64,000 nt of DNA from Lysobacter sp036697405 (GTDB taxonomy: Bacteria > Pseudomonadota > Gammaproteobacteria > Xanthomonadales > Xanthomonadaceae): assembly GCF_036697405.1 (NCBI RefSeq), contig NZ_JBAHWA010000008.1, forward strand, positions 1 to 64,000. The letters are read 5' to 3'. The notes under the pieces are model-generated. The model saw nothing but the letters and a program-made list of their open reading frames with translations, was not told the origin of the DNA and searched no databases. Below, in pieces: positions 26,095 through 35,628 of this stretch. Both the position numbers and the translations under genes were made by a program. Within the stretch, counting starts at the first letter, position 1; each line of letters starts with the position of its first letter.

Positions 26095-26574
26095 CTATTC
26101 TCTGGCTATCGACTCGAAGCTCCTCGCCTGCGACCTGCCCAGCCTTCGTCTCGGAGACAACGCGTACGAGAATCAGGTGAATTCGCGGGCAGCAGTGATG
26201 CAACGAAAGACCAGGCGCCCCGTGCAGTTCGAGATCACGGAGATGAGTCGGGACGCGGTCCAGATGTGGACGCGGTCTGCAGGCCCAAGAAGCTCAGACT
26301 TCGCCTTCCCAAGGCTAACTGGTAGCTCACCACCGCATTTATCGACGCGGCAATATGCGCGGATCGTTCATCGCTGGGTCCGCGAAATCGGCTTGGACAG
26401 CTCGGCGCATGGCACTCCATGCGGCGCACGAAGGCTGCCTTGATCTACCGGCGCACCAAGAATTTACGGGCGGCGCAACTGCTGCTCGGCCACACCAAGC
26501 TCGAGAGCGCGGTCCGCCACCTCGGCATCGAGGTCGACGACGCCCTCGAAATGGCCGAGCAGACCGAGGCTTGA
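26095..26574 (+). pseudogene. Remnant of a tyrosine recombinase (C-terminal part)
   Basis: Starting 22 bases after priA, conceptual translation gives LAIDSKLLACDLPSL, KTRRPVQFEIT and HLSTRQYARIVHRWV in one frame, then HSMRRTKAALIYRRTKNLRA and LLLGHTKLESAVRHLG in another. The order is that of a common proteobacterial phage-type integrase. A frameshift of about -4 bases lies near 26413 at the G-T-H-S junction. The N-terminal domain is missing. The expected nucleophile Tyr in the VRYLG-like motif is His. It is therefore an inactive remnant marking a past insertion after priA. Confidence 0.8.
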
Positions 26575-26640
26575 TGGCCTGCTCTCGGCCAGAAGCGGGC
26601 TCTCCTTATGAGCAGGCCCGGCTTCGCGCGCGGTCCAATT

Positions 26641-29600
26641 TCACTGCGTGCGCAGCAACCAACGCGCGAACGCTTGCCAGCGCGTTTGCTGAGGGCGCGG
26701 ATAGGCAGCGGCCGCAGGCAAGCGCAGGCTGACGTCTGTCCCCGAGCCTGCACGCGAGAGAATGTCGAGGTGTCCGCCGATACGCCTAGAGCGCTCGTGC
26801 ATGCCACTAAGCCCCCAATGACCGGGCGTATGTGGGGCATGTCGCGGCATGCCAACGCCGTCGTCACGCACGCGCAACTTCAGTTCGCGCGCGTGGTAAC
26901 CCAGTTCGATTTCGACGGCATGGGCACGCGCATGCTGCAGCGCGTTGAGCACGGCCTCGCGGCCGATCAGGTAGAGCTCCTCGGCTATACCTGGCAGCAA
27001 TGGCACCGGCTTGCCTTCGACGGTAAGACGCATGTCCGGCGTCGGTTGAATGTGCAATTCGTCGCGCACATGCAACAGGGCATCGCCCAAGTCGTGCCAG
27101 TACTGCACGTCGCCGCGCAGACCGCGCACGCGATCCCGCCCTTCCGCCAAAGCACGCTCCGCCAGGTCCATCGCCTTTTCTAGATCCAGTCGCGCCGGAT
27201 CATCCTCACGCAACTTCTTGCTGGTTGCGTGGAGGCGCAGGATCAATCCCTGCGTTCCCTGTAGAAGGGTGTCATGAAGCTCGCGGGCGATGCGCTCTCG
27301 CTCGTCGTAGCGTGCTTCCATGCGCAGGCATATCTGCTGCGCCACGCTACGCAGGCGCAAGAGGTACGCGATCCATGCTATTGAAAGTGTCAACAGCACG
27401 CACAGCACCCGAAACCAGATGGTCTGGTAATAAAGTGGCGCAATGGTAAGTGGCAGCGAAGCCCCCACTTCATTCCACACGCCATCATTGTTGGCGGCCA
27501 TCACCCGGAACGTGTAGGTGCCCGGCCCGGGATCACTGTAGAAGGCGACGCGACGCGTTCCAGCGTACTGCCAGCCCCGATCGTACCCCTCCAGCTTGTA
27601 ACGGAACCGCACCCGTTCCGGAATGGAAAGGCTCAGAGCTGTGTATGCAATCTGCAGATTCTGGGTGCCCGCGGGCAGATGCAGGTCCTTGCCGGTCGAA
27701 TAGGTTTGTTTGTCCGCGACGATCGAGCGAATGTGCACAGGAGGCGGAATCGGGTTGCGCCTGACGGAAGAGGGCTCGATTCCCACTACACCTGCGGTAG
27801 TGGCGAACCACAGCCTCGCATCGTCGGTTTCCGTTGCCGTGGGGATCGGCCGGAATTGCGCCGGAACACCTGGCACTCCGTCCAGAAAATCGAATCGTTC
27901 ATAGGCAGCGCCGGGGCCGGATCGATCGAACAGACGCCCCACCCTCGCATCGGACACATGGAGAATGCCATACGCGCCGTTCAACCATAGATCTCCGTTG
28001 CGGGCTTCGACTATGCCCGTGATGCCGCGAAAGTGTCCTTTCTCCGTTGCGCGGACGCTGCGCAGGCGACCGTTCGCGAACAAGGCCAATCCACGCTCGC
28101 CTCCGATCCAGATGCCCGCGCGGCCCTCGGTTAGCGCGGTTACATTGCCGACCGCTAAACCCTGTTGGGCTCCGAGCTTTCGCAGCGCACCGTCCTTCAT
28201 CAAAAGAATCTCGTTGCGGGCGAAACCCAGCCAAAGCGTTGCCTCGGAATCGCATAGCATCGCAAGTGGCGAGGATCCTGCCGGCAGGCCTTGCAGATCC
28301 TGGAAGTGCCGCCAATGGTCATCAACCAGCCTGTATACGCCCGGGGTATTCAGCGAGACCCACAAGGCACCGCTGCGGTCCTTTGCAATTGCCTGGACAC
28401 CCGAGTAGTTGCTTGTAGGCAACGGCGTGATCTTCGTCAGCTGCCCGTTCTGCAGCTTCCATAGCCCCTTGGGGCCTCCCAGCCACACAACGCCTTCGCG
28501 GTCACGATGGGCCGCCGTGATAGGCGGTGGCAGATCAAGCGTGGACAGTTGCTGGTCCCGCAAACGCAGGAGCGGACTGTTGCGGCTTCCTATCAGCAGC
28601 GTGCCGCGCTGTGCCGGTGCGATCGCGAAATCCTGGGCGCCGTCCGGAAGCATCACCGGGACAGCGTTCGAATGGCGAAAGCGATCCAATCCATGGCTGC
28701 TGCCGATCCAGATGTTGCCTTCGCTGTCTTCCACTACCGGTTGCACGTAGTCGGAGCTGAGGCCGTCGATCCGCCGAAACCGGTCAAAACCGTCGTCCTG
28801 CGCAGGTGGCACGGCATCTTGGGCAGACGCCGGGAACGGCAGCCGATGGAGCCCATCGCCCAGCGTCGTTGCCCAGAGCGTCCCATCGCGATCGAAGAGC
28901 AGGCCCGCCGAGGGGTACCGTAACGCTTTCGTGGAAGCTTGCTCGCCTTCCAGGGGCAAGCGCCGGACGGCGCCGTCGGCTTCGGCGATCCAGATGCCGC
29001 CATCGGGCGCTTGCGCAATCTGGCTGACCCGACCGACCCGCGTCTCCACGTTCTTGAATGTCGAATCGCCCTTGCGCAGGTAGGCGACACCACGCTCCGT
29101 GGCCACCCACAACGTGCCCGACGCGTCGACGAAGACAGTGCGGGCCTGGCGGCCGGGGAGTTGCCAAGTCGGGTCCAGCCTTTTCCAGCGATCGCCCTTG
29201 AGCCGGATCAGCCCGGTAAAGGTAGCTGCCCACAAAGTCCCTTCGCGATCTTCCGCAAAGCGGAAAACGGTGCTGGTCGGCAAGCCCTGCGCTTCGCCGT
29301 AGTGAGTGACGCTGTCGCCATCAAGAAAGCTTACTGCGCCGTAACGGAATCCGATCCAGAGCCCGCCGCTCTTCGCTGCATACAGCGTCGAAATGCTCGT
29401 AGCAGGAAAGCCGTTGGGTGGATCGAATCGTTCGAACTGCACTCCGTCGAAGCGGAACAGTCCGATCTGCGTGGCCAGCCACAAATAGCCGTCGCGTGTC
29501 TGCGCCAGTGCCGTGACTTGTCCAGGCGCCCCCTCTTTTACTGTCCAGGCGGTGTGGTGAAACTGGCCAATACGGCGCTTCGCATCGAGCGCGTATGCGT

Positions 29601-29652
29601 CGTTCCAGAACGTCAGCAGCAGGCCCGACAGCAACAAGACAAGCGCGTACAT
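26641..29652 (-). CDS. Two-component sensor histidine kinase with beta-propeller sensor
   Basis: 1003 residues from ATG 29652, which is preceded by AGGGA and opens on a signal peptide (MYALVLLLSGLLLTFW). Residues about 30-640 are Reg_prop repeats, seen as recurring DGYLWLAT, GGLWIGF and GTLWAAT units. They form two periplasmic propellers. A Y_Y_Y domain follows (about 670-735), then a transmembrane helix (VLCVLLTLSIAWIAYLL) and a NarL-type HisKA_3 with His793 in ARELHDTLLQGTQG. The HATPase domain is last (VRDDGVGMPRH). The partner is probably the LuxR-type regulator at 30477. The ligand is unknown. Confidence 0.92.
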   Translation of the reverse strand: MYALVLLLSGLLLTFWNDAYALDAKRRIGQFHHTAWTVKEGAPGQVTALAQTRDGYLWLATQIGLFRFDGVQFERFDPPNGFPATSISTLYAAKSGGLWIGFRYGAVSFLDGDSVTHYGEAQGLPTSTVFRFAEDREGTLWAATFTGLIRLKGDRWKRLDPTWQLPGRQARTVFVDASGTLWVATERGVAYLRKGDSTFKNVETRVGRVSQIAQAPDGGIWIAEADGAVRRLPLEGEQASTKALRYPSAGLLFDRDGTLWATTLGDGLHRLPFPASAQDAVPPAQDDGFDRFRRIDGLSSDYVQPVVEDSEGNIWIGSSHGLDRFRHSNAVPVMLPDGAQDFAIAPAQRGTLLIGSRNSPLLRLRDQQLSTLDLPPPITAAHRDREGVVWLGGPKGLWKLQNGQLTKITPLPTSNYSGVQAIAKDRSGALWVSLNTPGVYRLVDDHWRHFQDLQGLPAGSSPLAMLCDSEATLWLGFARNEILLMKDGALRKLGAQQGLAVGNVTALTEGRAGIWIGGERGLALFANGRLRSVRATEKGHFRGITGIVEARNGDLWLNGAYGILHVSDARVGRLFDRSGPGAAYERFDFLDGVPGVPAQFRPIPTATETDDARLWFATTAGVVGIEPSSVRRNPIPPPVHIRSIVADKQTYSTGKDLHLPAGTQNLQIAYTALSLSIPERVRFRYKLEGYDRGWQYAGTRRVAFYSDPGPGTYTFRVMAANNDGVWNEVGASLPLTIAPLYYQTIWFRVLCVLLTLSIAWIAYLLRLRSVAQQICLRMEARYDERERIARELHDTLLQGTQGLILRLHATSKKLREDDPARLDLEKAMDLAERALAEGRDRVRGLRGDVQYWHDLGDALLHVRDELHIQPTPDMRLTVEGKPVPLLPGIAEELYLIGREAVLNALQHARAHAVEIELGYHARELKLRVRDDGVGMPRHAPHTPGHWGLSGMHERSRRIGGHLDILSRAGSGTDVSLRLPAAAAYPRPQQTRWQAFARWLLRTQ

Positions 29653-29939
29653 GCGCGTCTTCCCTGGCGTGCAAGGATCGTTGACATCCCGGGAGGGCCG
29701 AGTGTGGTCACTCGTCAGAATCGACCGCGGCGGCGTGCGAACGGCGCGATCCGCCGCCACCAGCTCGCCCGCTACCGGCGACTGCACATTACCGGTAGGC
29801 GCCGTATCAAGCTTCATTCGCAAGATTATACCGACGACAGCCAAGCCCTGCGGCAACCATTCCCGCCGAGCAATGACCCCGCCACAACAGTGTCAAGCGC
29901 ACAAGCCGACTGGCCTGCTCCGATCTTCGCTCGATCTGT

Positions 29940-30323
29940 TCACTGGCGACGCCCTGTTCCGGGTATCCTGACCTCTCGACGACCGTACAGCGAAGCGTCC
30001 ACCGAGTAGGCGCCCGGCCCAAGAAGGATGAGAGCCGCAGCTGCAAGACCAAGCAGGACTGGCAGATAAGGACTCGAAGGCGCCCAATGGGAGTACAGGT
30101 GGGCCAAAGCAAACGAAAGCGCGGCCAGCGCCGTCATGGGAGTCAAGAGTCCCACCAGAAGCCCCAGGATGACGGCGCCCTGCAGCCACTCATCGAGCCC
30201 GGCCCAAGCCTGGAACTCATGGCCTGGATTCAGTACGCCAAGAGCAACGGCCGCGCACATACGCAGTAGGATGAGACCTATCCCCGTCCGACCTTGTGGA
30301 TAAAGTAGATATCGATGCCGCAC
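29940..30323 (-). CDS. Small DoxX-like membrane protein
   Basis: 127 residues from a GTG start; the start is uncertain. Four hydrophobic segments and the terminal motif LLGPGAYSVDASLYGRREV are typical of DoxX-like proteins found with sensor kinases. Quinone- or oxidant-related roles are suggested for the wider family, but function is not established. It lies upstream of the propeller kinase on the same strand, with 287 bases between. That gap contains no gene I can support. Confidence 0.7.
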   Translation of the reverse strand: MRHRYLLYPQGRTGIGLILLRMCAAVALGVLNPGHEFQAWAGLDEWLQGAVILGLLVGLLTPMTALAALSFALAHLYSHWAPSSPYLPVLLGLAAAALILLGPGAYSVDASLYGRREVRIPGTGRRQ

Positions 30324-30476
30324 ATCGTCAGCCTATGGGCTCGCGCGATGGGCGCCTATCGGCAACAGAGTTGCTTTCCTATCCCACAAAAGGGGGATGC
30401 CGTCGCAAGGAATCGCCCTAGAGTCGTCGGCGGGGACAGCGAACCCCAGTACACCTTCTGAGATGGAGACCCAGGC

Positions 30477-31109
30477 GTGCAGGCATCCGAAAGCCCTATA
30501 CGCGTAATGACGGTCGATGACCACCCCATCCTTCGCGATGGCATTGCCGGCGTCATCGAAGGCGAGAGCGACATGGTGCTCGTTGGCGAGGCCAGCAACG
30601 GCCGGGACGCGATCGAAGCATTTCGTCGTTTGCGGCCTGACATCACGTTGATGGACGTACAGATGCCCGAGATGGACGGCGTGGATGCCATCAAAGGCAT
30701 ACGTAGCGAATTTCCGACGGCAAAGATCATCGTACTGACCACCTTCAAAGGCGATGCGCAGGCCCTGCAAGCCATGAGAGCCGGGGCGCAGGCATATCTG
30801 CTGAAGAGTTCCCTGCGCAAGGAGCTGTTGGAAACCATCCGTGTCGTGATGGCGGGGCGCAAGCGCATTCCGCCCGAGATCGCGGCGCAGATCGCGGAAT
30901 ACGCATCCATGGATGCGCTGTCGCCTCGCGAGATCGAAATCCTAAAAGGGGTCGCTGCCGGGAACGCCAACAAGGCAATCGCAACGCTTCTGAACATCTC
31001 CGAGGAAACCGTCAAGACGCATATGAAGCGCATTCTGGAAAAGCTGGACGCCAAGGACCGGACGCATGCCGTGACGATCGCACTCAAGCGGGGAATTTTT
31101 TCGCTGTAG
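30477..31109 (+). CDS. Response regulator, NarL/LuxR type
   Basis: 210 residues from GTG. The receiver domain has acidic pocket D14/D15, phosphoacceptor D60 in ITLMDVQMPEMDG and Lys in YLLKSS (about 110). The C-terminal LuxR helix-turn-helix lies at about 150-200 (LSPREIEILKGVAAGNANKA ... EETVKTHMKRIL). Likely phosphorylated by the propeller kinase at 26641-29652, with the doxX-like gene between and divergent. The adjacent downstream gene set is the obvious candidate target. Confidence 0.92.
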   Translation: MQASESPIRVMTVDDHPILRDGIAGVIEGESDMVLVGEASNGRDAIEAFRRLRPDITLMDVQMPEMDGVDAIKGIRSEFPTAKIIVLTTFKGDAQALQAMRAGAQAYLLKSSLRKELLETIRVVMAGRKRIPPEIAAQIAEYASMDALSPREIEILKGVAAGNANKAIATLLNISEETVKTHMKRILEKLDAKDRTHAVTIALKRGIFSL

Positions 31110-31120
31110 CCGGATCGCGT

Positions 31121-31146
31121 ACCTCTAATTGGGGAGGTGAACCTCC
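31121..31146. promoter_or_regulatory. Triple ACCTC/GAGGT half-site array
   Basis: ACCTC, GAGGT and ACCTCC alternate as ACCTCTAATTGGGGAGGTGAACCTCC, so the central half-site can pair with either neighbour. It lies between the response regulator stop and the isochorismatase start (31238). It is a candidate operator for the adjacent LuxR-type regulator or a small attenuating hairpin. No known site is matched. Confidence 0.45.
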
Positions 31147-31237
31147 TGCTTTCAGGTGTTCCGATCACAACAGGACGAAGGCAATCTGGATTGGCAGGCG
31201 ACGCCCGTCGCTGATGCATTGTCAATCGGAGCCCCCA

Positions 31238-31894
31238 ATGCCAACGGCCTCTCCCACCCCGGGCAGGACACTGCTTACGCCCCAGGATCACACCCTGATC
31301 CTGATCGACCATCAATCTCAAATGTCGTTCGCGGTCCGCTCGATCGACATAGGATCTCTGCGCACCAATACCGCCCTGGTGGCCAAGACGGCCGCAGGAT
31401 TCGGCGTCTCCACGATCCTGACGACCGTCGCCGAGAAGTCGTTTTCCGGGCCACTGTTCCCGGAGCTCGTCGAAACCTTCCCGAAGCAGCCGGTGTACGA
31501 CCGCACCACCATGAATGCGTGGGAGGACGCGCAGGTCACCGGCGCCGTCAATCGCATCGGCAAAGGGCGCATCGTATTCGCGGGCCTTTGGACGAGCGTC
31601 TGCATCGTCGGCCCGGTCCTGTCCGCGCTCGACCAGGGCTTTGAAGCCTATGTCATCGCCGATGCCTCGGGCGATGTCTCCGATGAAGCGCACAACCGTT
31701 CGATGGACCGCATGGTTCAGGCTGGCGCGCGGCCGATGACCAGCTTGCAGTATCTGCTCGAACTGCAGCGCGACTGGGCACGCACCGACACCTATGCCCT
31801 CACGACAGGAATCGCCCGCACGAATGCAGGCGGCTACGGCATCGGCATCCAGTACGCCAAGACGATGTTCGGCGCGCAGGAAGGCGGTCACTAA
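31238..31894 (+). CDS. Isochorismatase-family hydrolase, YcaC-like
   Basis: 218 residues from ATG 31238, which has GGAG in front; the frame opens earlier at 31214. The cysteine-hydrolase triad is visible: Asp in LILIDHQSQM, Lys in TVAEKSFSGPL and Cys in LWTSVCIVGPVLS. The family acts on amides or related small molecules; the substrate is unknown. First gene of a + strand set that continues for about 8 kb. Confidence 0.88.
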   Translation: MPTASPTPGRTLLTPQDHTLILIDHQSQMSFAVRSIDIGSLRTNTALVAKTAAGFGVSTILTTVAEKSFSGPLFPELVETFPKQPVYDRTTMNAWEDAQVTGAVNRIGKGRIVFAGLWTSVCIVGPVLSALDQGFEAYVIADASGDVSDEAHNRSMDRMVQAGARPMTSLQYLLELQRDWARTDTYALTTGIARTNAGGYGIGIQYAKTMFGAQEGGH

Positions 31895-31917
31895 CCCTCA
31901 GCGTCTGGAGATTTTCC

Positions 31918-32886
31918 ATGAGCAGCGAAAACGCAATCGACGAGGGACGCCGCGCTTTGCTTGGAACCGCGGTCGCGGCCTCGGCCGTCATGGCCATTCC
32001 GCCCCTTGCACAGGCGGCCGCCAAGGCGCCGACCTTCACGAGCACCTCAACACGGAGCACACCTTTGACAACAGTGACCACCAAAGATGGAACCAGCATC
32101 TACTTCAAGGATTGGGGTAAGGGCCAGCCCGTAGTGTTCTCGCACGGCTGGCCGCTCTCCGGCGACGCTTGGGAAGCGCAGATACTGTTCCTGAGCAACC
32201 AGGGCTTCCGGACCGTTACCCACGACCGCCGTGGCCACGGTCGCTCCGGCCAGCCGTGGAACGGGAACGACATGGACACCTACGCCGACGACCTGGCGGC
32301 CGTCATCGAAACCCTGGATCTCACCAATGTGGTGTTGGTGGGCCATTCGACCGGCGGTGGCGAGATCGTGCGCTACATGGGCCGCCACGGCACCAAACGC
32401 GTTGCCAAAGCGGTTCTGGTAGGGGCGATCCCGCCGATCATGCTCAAGACCGCGTCACATCCCAACGGCGTACCGATGGACGTCTTCGATGGCATCCGCC
32501 AGGGGGTGTTGACCGATCGCTCGAACTTCTACAAGGAACTGACGACGTCATTTTTCGGCGCCAATCGTCCGGGATCGAAGGTGACGCAGGGCATGCGCGA
32601 TACGTTCTGGCTACAGGGCATGCAAGGCGGCATCAAGGGTCAGTACGACTGCATCAAGCAGTTCTCGGAAACGGATTTCACCGACGACCTGAAGAAGATC
32701 AACGTGCCAACCCTGATCATCCATGGCGACGATGATCAGATCGTGCCCATCGACGCGACCGCGAAGCTCACCCACCAGTTGATCGAGGGATCGCAGCTGA
32801 AGGTCTATCCGGGTGCAGATCATGGGCTCACCTTCACCCACCAGGCGAAGTTCAACCAAGACTTGCTTGATTTCATTCGCGCCTAG
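31918..32886 (+). CDS. Alpha/beta hydrolase, non-haem chloroperoxidase-like, exported
   Basis: 322 residues. The N-terminal GRRALLGTAVAASAVMA looks like a Tat signal. The fold motifs are complete: oxyanion HGWPLSGDAW, nucleophile Ser in VGHSTGGGE, Asp in HGDDDQIVP and His in GADHGLTFT. The closest recognised group is the cofactor-free haloperoxidase/arylesterase family. Export implies action on an external substrate. It follows the isochorismatase gene by 23 bases. Confidence 0.9.
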   Translation: MSSENAIDEGRRALLGTAVAASAVMAIPPLAQAAAKAPTFTSTSTRSTPLTTVTTKDGTSIYFKDWGKGQPVVFSHGWPLSGDAWEAQILFLSNQGFRTVTHDRRGHGRSGQPWNGNDMDTYADDLAAVIETLDLTNVVLVGHSTGGGEIVRYMGRHGTKRVAKAVLVGAIPPIMLKTASHPNGVPMDVFDGIRQGVLTDRSNFYKELTTSFFGANRPGSKVTQGMRDTFWLQGMQGGIKGQYDCIKQFSETDFTDDLKKINVPTLIIHGDDDQIVPIDATAKLTHQLIEGSQLKVYPGADHGLTFTHQAKFNQDLLDFIRA

Positions 32887-32953
32887 CCCCCGATGTGGCG
32901 CACGCATGCCCTCCCCCAACCTTGCGCGCGCCACCTCTCTCTTTGGAGGAGTC

Positions 32954-33238
32954 ATGAGGCCGTATCTGCTCTCCCTTGGCGCAGGTCTGCTCGTAGGCGT
33001 GGTGTATGCCCTGCTGCGCGTGCGCTCGCCGGCCCCACCCGTCATCGCGCTGGCAGGTCTGCTCGGCATCCTGCTCGGCGAGCAGATCCCGTCGTTGATC
33101 CGAACAGCGCTCGCCAGGGAACCTCAGGCCGCCGCATGGCTGCATCGCCACTTCCGACCGCACGTACTCGGGCGACTGCCGGAGTGCGATGAGCGACCAC
33201 AGCAGCCGCGCGATCGCGACGGCCAGAACATGTCATGA
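32954..33238 (+). CDS. XapX domain protein
   Basis: 94 residues from ATG 32954 behind GGAGGA. Two hydrophobic helices with MRPYLLSLGAGLLVGVVYAL and APPVIALAGLLGILLGEQ match the XapX family of small membrane proteins, followed by a basic tail. Function unknown. Its stop overlaps the amidohydrolase start (ATGA). Confidence 0.82.
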   Translation: MRPYLLSLGAGLLVGVVYALLRVRSPAPPVIALAGLLGILLGEQIPSLIRTALAREPQAAAWLHRHFRPHVLGRLPECDERPQQPRDRDGQNMS

Positions 33239-35196
33239 GCGAGACTGGCGCCGGACCGGATAGAACCCGTCGGCTGATTCTCGGTGCTGCCCTTGCAGCG
33301 CCTGCTGCAGCCTGGTCAAAGTCGCGAGAACCCAACATGCATCCGGACGCCATTCTTCATCGAGGCAACTTCGTCACCCTCGATCCCCGGCAGCCGACGG
33401 CGACCGCAGTAGCCATCAGCCAAGGACGCTTCACGAAGGTCGGCCACGAGAACGAAGTGATGCCGCTGGCCGGGCCGCATACCAAGGTAATCGACCTGGA
33501 CGGTCGCTGCGTGCTTCCCGGCCTGTGCGACAACCACCTGCACATCATCCGCGGTGGCTTGAACTTCAACATGGAGCTTCGCTGGGATGGCGTTCGCAGC
33601 CTGGCGGACGCGATGGCGATGCTCCGGCACCAGGTCGGCATCACGCCCGCGCCGCAATGGGTGCGCGTCGTCGGCGGATTCACCGAGCACCAATTCGCCG
33701 AGAAGCGATTGCCGACGCTGGAAGAGATCAACGCGATCGCGCCCGACACGCCGGTTTTCATTCTCCACCTGTACGACCGCGCATTGCTCAACGCGGCGGC
33801 ATTGCGGGCGGTCGGCTATACCCGCGATACGCCCGAGCCGCCCGGCGGCGAGATCACGCGCGACAGCCGAGGCAATCCCATCGGATTGCTTCTGGCCAAG
33901 CCGAACGCGAACATTCTCTACGCCACCTTGGCCAAGGGACCCAAGCTGCCCTTCGAGTATCAGCTCAACTCGACGCGGCACTTCATGCGCGATCTCAACC
34001 GCCTGGGCGTCACCAGCGCGATCGATGCCGGCGGCGGCTTCCAGAACTATCCGGAAGACTATGAAGTCATTCGCAATCTGGCCGACAACGACCAGTTGAC
34101 CGTGCGGCTCGCCTATAACCTGTTCACGCAGAAGCCGAAGCAGGAAAAGGAAGACTTCCTCAACTGGACCGCGTCATCCAGATATCAACAAGGCGACGAC
34201 TACTTCCGCCATAACGGCGCCGGCGAGATGCTGGTCTTCTCTGCAGCGGATTTCGAGGACTTCCGCCAGCCGCGGCCGGACATGCCCGCCAATATGGAAG
34301 GCGACCTCGAGCAGGTCGTCCGCATTCTGGTCCAGAACCGTTGGCCGTGGCGCATGCACGCCACCTACGACGAAACCATATCGCGCGCTTTGGACGTCTT
34401 TGAGAAGGTCAATAAGGACATGCCCCTCGACGGCCTTCACTGGTTCTTCGACCATGCCGAAACCATTTCGGAGCAGTCGATTGACCGTGTGGCGGCGCTA
34501 GGCGGCGGTATTGCCGTCCAGCACCGCATGGCCTACCAGGGTGAGTACTTCCTCGAGCGCTATGGCCCGGCCGCAACCGAGGCAACGCCTCCTGTAAAGC
34601 GCATTCTCGAATCAGGCGTGAAGGTATCCGCCGGCACCGATGCGACACGGGTGGCTTCGTACAACCCCTGGGTTTCGCTGTCATGGCTGGTGACCGGTCG
34701 CACTGTCGGCGGCACGGCGCTCTATCCGCGCCGGAACTGCCTGAGCCGCGACCAGGCTTTGCGCATGTGGACCGAGAATGTCACCTGGTTCTCGAACGAA
34801 GACGGCAACAAAGGCCGGATCCAGGCGGGCCAGCTGGCCGACCTGATCGTGCCGGACCGCGACTACTTCTCCTGCAGCGAAGACGAGATCGCGGACATCA
34901 GCTCGCTGTTGACCGTGGTTGGCGGCCGCGTGGTGTATGCCGCGGGCGTATTCGCCTCCCACGACGTGCCGCCACCACCGGCCATGCCTGCGTGGTCGCC
35001 GGTCAGGACGTATGGCGGCTACGGCGCCTGGGCGACGCCGGAACGAATGCGCATGTCGCAGGTGAACGCCTGCGGCTGCACCCATGGGTGCCAGGTGCAT
35101 GGACATCATCATGTCTCCGCCTGGTCGAGTCGTATTCCCGTCGATGACCTCAAGAGTTTCTGGGGTGCTTTGGGCTGTGCTTGCTGGGCGGTTTGA
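33235..35196 (+). CDS. Exported amidohydrolase, YtcJ-like
   Basis: 653 residues. A twin-Arg-like signal (RTRRLILGAALAAPAAA) precedes an amidohydrolase_3 fold: VLPGLCDNHLHIIRGG with the metal HxH, later HWFFDHAE and SAGTDATRVASYNPW. The C-terminus is unusual, a Cys/His-rich stretch (NACGCTHGCQVHGHHH) followed near the end by a second CAC, suggesting an additional metal or redox site. Starts within the XapX stop. Substrate unknown; the neighbouring hydrolases and porin suggest catabolism or detoxification of an imported compound. Confidence 0.88.
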   Translation: MSETGAGPDRTRRLILGAALAAPAAAWSKSREPNMHPDAILHRGNFVTLDPRQPTATAVAISQGRFTKVGHENEVMPLAGPHTKVIDLDGRCVLPGLCDNHLHIIRGGLNFNMELRWDGVRSLADAMAMLRHQVGITPAPQWVRVVGGFTEHQFAEKRLPTLEEINAIAPDTPVFILHLYDRALLNAAALRAVGYTRDTPEPPGGEITRDSRGNPIGLLLAKPNANILYATLAKGPKLPFEYQLNSTRHFMRDLNRLGVTSAIDAGGGFQNYPEDYEVIRNLADNDQLTVRLAYNLFTQKPKQEKEDFLNWTASSRYQQGDDYFRHNGAGEMLVFSAADFEDFRQPRPDMPANMEGDLEQVVRILVQNRWPWRMHATYDETISRALDVFEKVNKDMPLDGLHWFFDHAETISEQSIDRVAALGGGIAVQHRMAYQGEYFLERYGPAATEATPPVKRILESGVKVSAGTDATRVASYNPWVSLSWLVTGRTVGGTALYPRRNCLSRDQALRMWTENVTWFSNEDGNKGRIQAGQLADLIVPDRDYFSCSEDEIADISSLLTVVGGRVVYAAGVFASHDVPPPPAMPAWSPVRTYGGYGAWATPERMRMSQVNACGCTHGCQVHGHHHVSAWSSRIPVDDLKSFWGALGCACWAV

Positions 35197-35199
35197 ACC

Positions 35200-35628
35200 A
35201 TGAATCCGAAAGACACGTTCGTACGAGGCTTCAGCGCCAGAACGGTTCGCTGGGTAGCGCTGTTGTTTGTCTGTGCAGCCTATCTCCAGGGTGGGCTCAC
35301 CAAGGCGCTCGCCTTCAACGGTGCTGTCGCAGAAATGGCGCACTTCGGGCTGCAGCCGGCCGTGCCAATGGCGATTGCCACGATCGTCGTCGAACTGGGA
35401 GCTGCGGTGCTGATCCTCAGCGGCTACCGGCGCTGGTTCGGTGCGCTGGCACTGGCGGCCTTCACCGCAGGGGCGACGTTCGTCGCCAATCGCTTTTGGG
35501 AACTGCCCATGGCCCAGCAAACGATGGCGGCGAATACGTTCTTCGAGCACATCGGCTTGGTCGGGGCCTTCCTCCTCATCGCATGGCATGACCTGGCGGA
35601 CTCCGCCCACCGGCGAGGCGCCCCATGA
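35200..35628 (+). CDS. DoxX family membrane protein
   Basis: 142 residues, four predicted membrane helices, with YLQGGLTKALAF near the N-terminus as in DoxX. It starts 3 bases after the amidohydrolase stop and its own stop overlaps the MFS start (ATGA). This tight packing makes co-expression nearly certain. Confidence 0.85.
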   Translation: MNPKDTFVRGFSARTVRWVALLFVCAAYLQGGLTKALAFNGAVAEMAHFGLQPAVPMAIATIVVELGAAVLILSGYRRWFGALALAAFTAGATFVANRFWELPMAQQTMAANTFFEHIGLVGAFLLIAWHDLADSAHRRGAP

